Assembly (NCBI GenBank): GCA_040219275.1 | Contig: JAVJSU010000046.1 | Location: 1 to 64,000, forward strand | Origin: JAVJSU01 sp040219275 | Lineage (GTDB): Bacteria; Chloroflexota; Anaerolineae; Aggregatilineales; Phototrophicaceae | DNA length: 64,000 nt | Reading direction: 5' to 3' | Shown here: positions 60,287-64,000 of the stretch, piece by piece | Position numbering within the stretch: the stretch's first letter is position 1 | How the letters are laid out: each line of letters opens with the position of its first letter | The notes under the pieces: model-generated | Told to the model about the DNA's origin: nothing | The model's input: only the letters and a program-made list of their open reading frames with translations | Database searches by the model: none | Position numbers and translations under genes: made by a program

Positions 60287-61189
60287 ATGAAACATTTTCT
60301 TGACCTGTCTGAATGGTCGACAAAGGACTTAAACGAAGTTCTCCAATTGGCTGTTTACCTCAAAAATGAATGGCGCTCTGGCGGGAATAAGCCGGTGTTG
60401 GCGGGAAAAATTCTGGGCATGGTGTTTCAAAAGCCGTCTTTACGCACCCGTGTTTCGTTTGAAGTCGGGATGAAGCACCTCGGTGGTGATGCCATTATGC
60501 TCGGTCCATCGGAGATCGGTCTAGGCAAGCGAGAAAGCATCGCTGATATTTCACGCGTGCTTTCCGGTTATGTTCAGGGAATTATGGCGCGTGTCTTTGA
60601 CCATCAGCATGTGGTGGAATTGGCGCAATATGCCAGTGTTCCGGTGATTAACGGCTTAAGTGATGATGTGCATCCCTGTCAGGCAATGGCAGACGTGCTG
60701 ACGATCTACGAACATTTTGGGAAATTGCAGGGTTTAAAGCTGGCTTACATCGGCGATGGCAATAATGTGGCGCGTTCGTTGTTGAATGCCTGCGCTCATT
60801 TCGGGATGGATTTCTCGATCGCTTCTCCCAGAGGCTATGAGTTGCCGGAAGCCACAAATTACCCTAAACAGACCGAAATAATGGTCACCAGTACCCATGA
60901 TCCCGTGACGGCGGTGCAGGATGCCCATGTGGTTTATACCGATACGTGGGTAAGCATGGGGCAAGAAGATGAAATTGCGGCGCGTGTGAAGGTATTTGAT
61001 GGTTTTCAGATCAACACGACGCTCATGAGCCATGCCCATCCCGGTGCAATCGTCTTGCACTGTTTGCCTGCACATCGCGGGCAGGAAATTACCGATGAAA
61101 TAGCGGATGGACCTCAGTCTGCTATCTTTCAACAGGCGGAAAATCGCCTCCATGCACAAAAAGCGATTCTCGTAAAGTTATTGGGTTAA
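60287..61189 (+). CDS. argF: ornithine carbamoyltransferase
   Basis: 300 residues. Carbamoyl phosphate site KPSLRTRVSFE (about 49-59), HPCQAMADVL (about 128), DTWVSMGQE (about 219), and the ornithine-site HCLPAHRG (about 259) are in order. It makes citrulline in arginine synthesis. The Thr of the STRT motif is Leu here, a variant found in several genuine enzymes, so ornithine remains the best substrate call. The ATG at 60287 follows AAAAGGTG; a GTG two codons earlier overlaps that site. No other arg genes are in the window. Confidence 0.93.
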   Translation: MKHFLDLSEWSTKDLNEVLQLAVYLKNEWRSGGNKPVLAGKILGMVFQKPSLRTRVSFEVGMKHLGGDAIMLGPSEIGLGKRESIADISRVLSGYVQGIMARVFDHQHVVELAQYASVPVINGLSDDVHPCQAMADVLTIYEHFGKLQGLKLAYIGDGNNVARSLLNACAHFGMDFSIASPRGYELPEATNYPKQTEIMVTSTHDPVTAVQDAHVVYTDTWVSMGQEDEIAARVKVFDGFQINTTLMSHAHPGAIVLHCLPAHRGQEITDEIADGPQSAIFQQAENRLHAQKAILVKLLG

Positions 61190-61220
61190 GTTTTAGCCTG
61201 AGTCATTTGAGAGCGGAATT

Positions 61221-63464
61221 ATGGCGGAAAATCGTAAAGCCTATCAAGAACACATGAATCAGGGGCATAATGCCGCCTGGGATCAGGACTGGCAAACAGC
61301 CATCAAAGCTTATACGCAGGCGGTGCAAGATGTACCGCAAGACCCGGAAGCACATAATCATCTGGGGCTATCCCTGTTTAAAGTGGGGCGGTTGGATGAT
61401 GCGCTAAAAGTCTATACACGCGCTTACCAACTCGCGCCGGATGATCCGGTACCTCTGGAAAAAAGTGCCGATGTGCTGGAGCGAATGGGACGCTTAAAAG
61501 AAGCCGCCCAGCAATATGTCAACGTGGCTGATGTTTACCTCGCCATGCGTGATCTGGATAAGGCGATTTCTAACTGGGAGCGGGCTACACGCCTCACGCC
61601 CGGCTTAGTGGTGGTACACGGTAAGCTCGCCCAGGCTTATGAGCGTGTTGGCGATAAAAAGCGTTCTGTACAAGAGTATTTACGCCTTGCTTATAACTTT
61701 AATCGCCTTAAGGAAACCGATAAAGCGATTAAAGCCGTAGAACGTGCATTGCGTCTGGATAAGCGTAACCCAACGTCGTTGAATATGTTGCGGGCGTTGC
61801 AATCAGGTGGGGATATTGCCCTTCCGAATTTTGACGAACCTAATGCGCCTGCTCCTGATGAATCATTTAGTATCTTTACCAGTGCCGCGGACGAAGCCCG
61901 TGCAAAAATTGGTGAAGCGGACCCGCGTGGACCGATGGGGGAAGCGATGACCGCCGCGCTAGGATCATTGGCGGCTTTTGTTGTGGAAAGTGGTTCGCTT
62001 GATGAGGCAGGTGGGGACGCTTTGCAGGGCATGGAATTACAACGGCAGGGAATGCCCGATAAGGCGATTGAAGCCTACAAACGTGCTGAACCCCGTTTGC
62101 GCCATCCGTCGCTTAAGCTGAATTTAGGCGCATTGTTGCTTGATGCTGACCATCCCGATGAAGCGGTAAAGCATCTCGGCGAAGCAGTCATGGATAAAGA
62201 GCTTTCCGCCGGTGCGCTTCATGCGCTGGGTAAGGCATATCATAAGCTGGGTAAGCACAAACAAGCCTCACGTTATTTAACGCAGAGCTTACAAGCCGTC
62301 GATACCAGCCTTGCGATGAATGAGCAGGAAATTGCCGAACTAACGGATGTATATTCCAGCATAATTACGGCGCTTGATGGACGCACAGATGAATCGCTTG
62401 CGTCAATCAATGAGCGTTTCCTGAGCTTACTCAGTGGTAAAGATTGGAAGCAACGTATCGCCGATACCCGTCGCCATCTTGAAGAAGTCATGCGCGATGA
62501 GGGCGATCAAGGTCTGGTTGATTTTATCGTCACCGGTAATGATGAACTGGCGAGCACGGTCACGCGAATTGACACGTATATTCGTCAGGGCTTGCTGACT
62601 CTGGCGATGGATGAATCGCATCGTGCCATAGAAACCGCGCCATACTATCTGCCTGTGCATGTACGTATGGCGGAAATTATGATGCGTGAAGGGCGCGTGC
62701 GTCAGGCGATCAACAAATACAATATGGTTGCTCGTGCTTACATGACGCGTGATGAAAATGACCGCGCCGCCTCAATTTTGAGCGAAGTGCTGGAGATGGC
62801 ACCGCTTGATATTTCCGTGCGAGAAAGCCTGATTCAGTTGCTGGAAGACGAAGGGCGTATGGACGAGGCGCTTGACCATCATGTGAGCCTTGCCGGAAAT
62901 TACAATCAACTCGGTAATTTCGACAAATCACGCGAAGAATTTAATAATTCAGAGAAGTTAGCCAAGCGGATTAATGCACCGCCCGCCAAACTCGCGGAAA
63001 TTAAACATAAACTTGCTGACATGGATCAGATGCGTCTGGATACCCGTCGCGCCATCAAAACCTACGAAGAAATTGTGGAGCTTGTGGCGGACGACGAACG
63101 CGCACATCGTATGCTAGTTGACCTCAATTATAATCTTGGTAATCAGGTAGAAGCGATCCGCCGTCTGGATAAATTGCTGAATATCTTCGCGCAAAACAAG
63201 AAGATTGCTCAAATTGTGAAGATGTTGGAAGACCTTGTAAAGAATTATCCCAATGATACCGGATTGCGCTCGCGGTTAGCGGCAATTTATAAACAGACCA
63301 ATCGCAAGAGTGAAGCCATTCAGCAGTTGGATGCGCTTGGTGAATTACAATTAGAGGCGGGCTTGCATAATGATGCCCGTAACACCATCAAGCAGATCAT
63401 TGCGCTTAATCCAGAGCAGGGCATGGACGATTATCGTAAATTGCTTTCTCAGCTTGGTGGTTAA
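61221..63464 (+). CDS. large TPR-repeat protein
   Basis: 747 residues of tandem tetratricopeptide repeats: HNHLGLSLFKVGRLDDALKVYTRAYQLAPDDP near the start, further groups at about 270-360 and 430-740, and a short Pro/Gly-rich spacer at about 200-240. No signal peptide or membrane segment. Such proteins are cytoplasmic scaffolds; the partner is not indicated. It starts 32 bases after argF with GAGCGGA upstream and ends 46 bases before the diadenylate cyclase gene, so the last genes may be cotranscribed. Confidence 0.85.
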   Translation: MAENRKAYQEHMNQGHNAAWDQDWQTAIKAYTQAVQDVPQDPEAHNHLGLSLFKVGRLDDALKVYTRAYQLAPDDPVPLEKSADVLERMGRLKEAAQQYVNVADVYLAMRDLDKAISNWERATRLTPGLVVVHGKLAQAYERVGDKKRSVQEYLRLAYNFNRLKETDKAIKAVERALRLDKRNPTSLNMLRALQSGGDIALPNFDEPNAPAPDESFSIFTSAADEARAKIGEADPRGPMGEAMTAALGSLAAFVVESGSLDEAGGDALQGMELQRQGMPDKAIEAYKRAEPRLRHPSLKLNLGALLLDADHPDEAVKHLGEAVMDKELSAGALHALGKAYHKLGKHKQASRYLTQSLQAVDTSLAMNEQEIAELTDVYSSIITALDGRTDESLASINERFLSLLSGKDWKQRIADTRRHLEEVMRDEGDQGLVDFIVTGNDELASTVTRIDTYIRQGLLTLAMDESHRAIETAPYYLPVHVRMAEIMMREGRVRQAINKYNMVARAYMTRDENDRAASILSEVLEMAPLDISVRESLIQLLEDEGRMDEALDHHVSLAGNYNQLGNFDKSREEFNNSEKLAKRINAPPAKLAEIKHKLADMDQMRLDTRRAIKTYEEIVELVADDERAHRMLVDLNYNLGNQVEAIRRLDKLLNIFAQNKKIAQIVKMLEDLVKNYPNDTGLRSRLAAIYKQTNRKSEAIQQLDALGELQLEAGLHNDARNTIKQIIALNPEQGMDDYRKLLSQLGG

Positions 63465-63510
63465 GGTTAGTAGCAAGTAGCCAATTAAACAAAGTAACCA
63501 GTAAAACCGT

Positions 63511-64000
63511 ATGGAACTTATCTGGGCATTTGATAATCTGACGGTTGCGGCGGTTGTTGATATACTGCTCGTCGCCGTCTTCTTTTATAGCCTGAGCTTT
63601 CTATTTAGAGGAACGCAAGCGGCGGCGCTATTGCGTGGTACGCTGTTTTTGCTCGTCGGCTTAATTTTGATCTCCAACGTGCTTGATTTACAGGCGGTAA
63701 GCTGGTTACTGAACAATGCGCTCACGGTTCTAGCTGTTGCGATCCCCATTATCTTCCAACCTGAGCTACGACGATTATTGGAGCGATTAGGGCGCGGGAA
63801 TATTCTCACCAATCGACAAACGCCGGAAAAATTACGCACGCAAATCATCGAAGAAATTTGTCAGGCATCGGAAAAGCTCGCAGAACGACGACATGGTGCG
63901 TTGATTGTCTTACAGCGTAACAGCAGTTTACAAGACTTCATACGTACTGGAATCATGATTGATAGCGAAGTTAACGCGCAACTTATGCTCACGATCTTCT
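63511..64000 (+). CDS. cdaA: diadenylate cyclase, CdaA type (3' end outside the window)
   Basis: 163 codons are visible from ATG 63511 and the frame is open at the edge. Three N-terminal transmembrane helices (about 10-30, 36-56, 62-80), then FQPELRRLLERLGRG (about 86-100), and the start of the DAC domain, RHGALIVLQRNSSL (about 129) to EVNAQLMLTIF. This layout is typical of CdaA, which makes c-di-AMP from two ATP at the membrane. The catalytic DGA and RHR motifs lie beyond the window. No ribosome site was clear. Confidence 0.9.
   Translation, partial: MELIWAFDNLTVAAVVDILLVAVFFYSLSFLFRGTQAAALLRGTLFLLVGLILISNVLDLQAVSWLLNNALTVLAVAIPIIFQPELRRLLERLGRGNILTNRQTPEKLRTQIIEEICQASEKLAERRHGALIVLQRNSSLQDFIRTGIMIDSEVNAQLMLTIF

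Noticed and set aside
1..64000. CRISPR array, prophage or rRNA operon
   Set aside because: No regularly spaced direct repeats, phage structural genes or rRNA-like conserved stretches were seen on either strand.

Overview
The window looks like a chromosomal segment from a member of the Chloroflexota, probably Anaerolineae or a close relative. That placement is an inference. It rests on the gene families present (AddAB-type recombinase, GH57 branching enzyme beside GlgA/GlgC, EF-G paralog, DICT and V4R sensor proteins, many small response regulators), on lipoprotein signal peptides followed by Thr/Pro-rich linkers, and on roughly half GC with short intergenic gaps. No rRNA, intact tRNA, CRISPR array, phage gene or complete insertion sequence was seen. 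Many genes have GGAGG-type ribosome sites; others lack one and sit directly behind a -10 hexamer, suggesting leaderless mRNAs.

Layout. 1-900: left-edge gene start and an AT-richer WD40-like fragment. 990-10.4 kb: EF-G paralog (minus), P-loop kinase, a serine hydroxymethyltransferase-aminomethyltransferase fusion, a TPR lytic transglycosylase lipoprotein, a lone receiver protein. 10.7-16.5 kb: triple-parvulin chaperone and an ABC exporter operon (ATPase plus two ABC-2 permeases). 16.6-24.5 kb: glycogen cluster (phosphorylase, stand-alone CBM48 protein, GlgC, GlgA, GH57 branching enzyme). 24.7-27.1 kb: soluble histidine kinase plus two paralogous receivers arranged divergently. 27.1-38.1 kb: NERD-like membrane protein, AddB, a HEPN-like protein, an AT-rich NYN-LOTUS gene, an alpha/beta hydrolase and AddA. 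38.4-47.7 kb: membrane protein, methylglyoxal synthase, PHP phosphoesterase, M23 peptidase, STAS-like protein, a kinase-like sensor lacking the H-box histidine, cytochrome c lipoprotein, B12/radical SAM enzyme, DIP1984-like protein. 47.7-48.4 kb: long non-coding stretch. 48.4-56.4 kb: small jelly-roll protein, Tat-exported metallo-beta-lactamase-fold protein, MiaB, V4R protein, a run of hairpins that may be an ncRNA, SH3b/CARDB lipoprotein, and a pseudo-receiver/roadblock/IS200-like fusion. 56.6-64 kb: DNA polymerase I, DICT protein, ornithine carbamoyltransferase, large TPR protein, start of a diadenylate cyclase.

Most unusual items: (1) the protein at 54054-56411, a degenerate receiver, acidic linker and roadblock-like domain ending in what reads as a domesticated IS200/Y1 transposase fold whose HUH histidines are both tyrosines; (2) the GlyA-GcvT fusion, whose linker itself looks like a partial second copy of the GcvT folate domain; (3) the AddAB locus holding NERD-like, HEPN-like and NYN-LOTUS proteins between or beside the two nuclease-helicase subunits; (4) a string of four stem-loops at 52492-52624; (5) repeated promoter-ATG spacing consistent with leaderless transcription.

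Working together: the glycogen genes form a full synthesis and mobilisation set; the AddAB genes form a double-strand-break processing unit; the SHMT-GcvT fusion joins two enzymes that share methylene-tetrahydrofolate. All assignments come from reading motifs and context by eye, with no database search.
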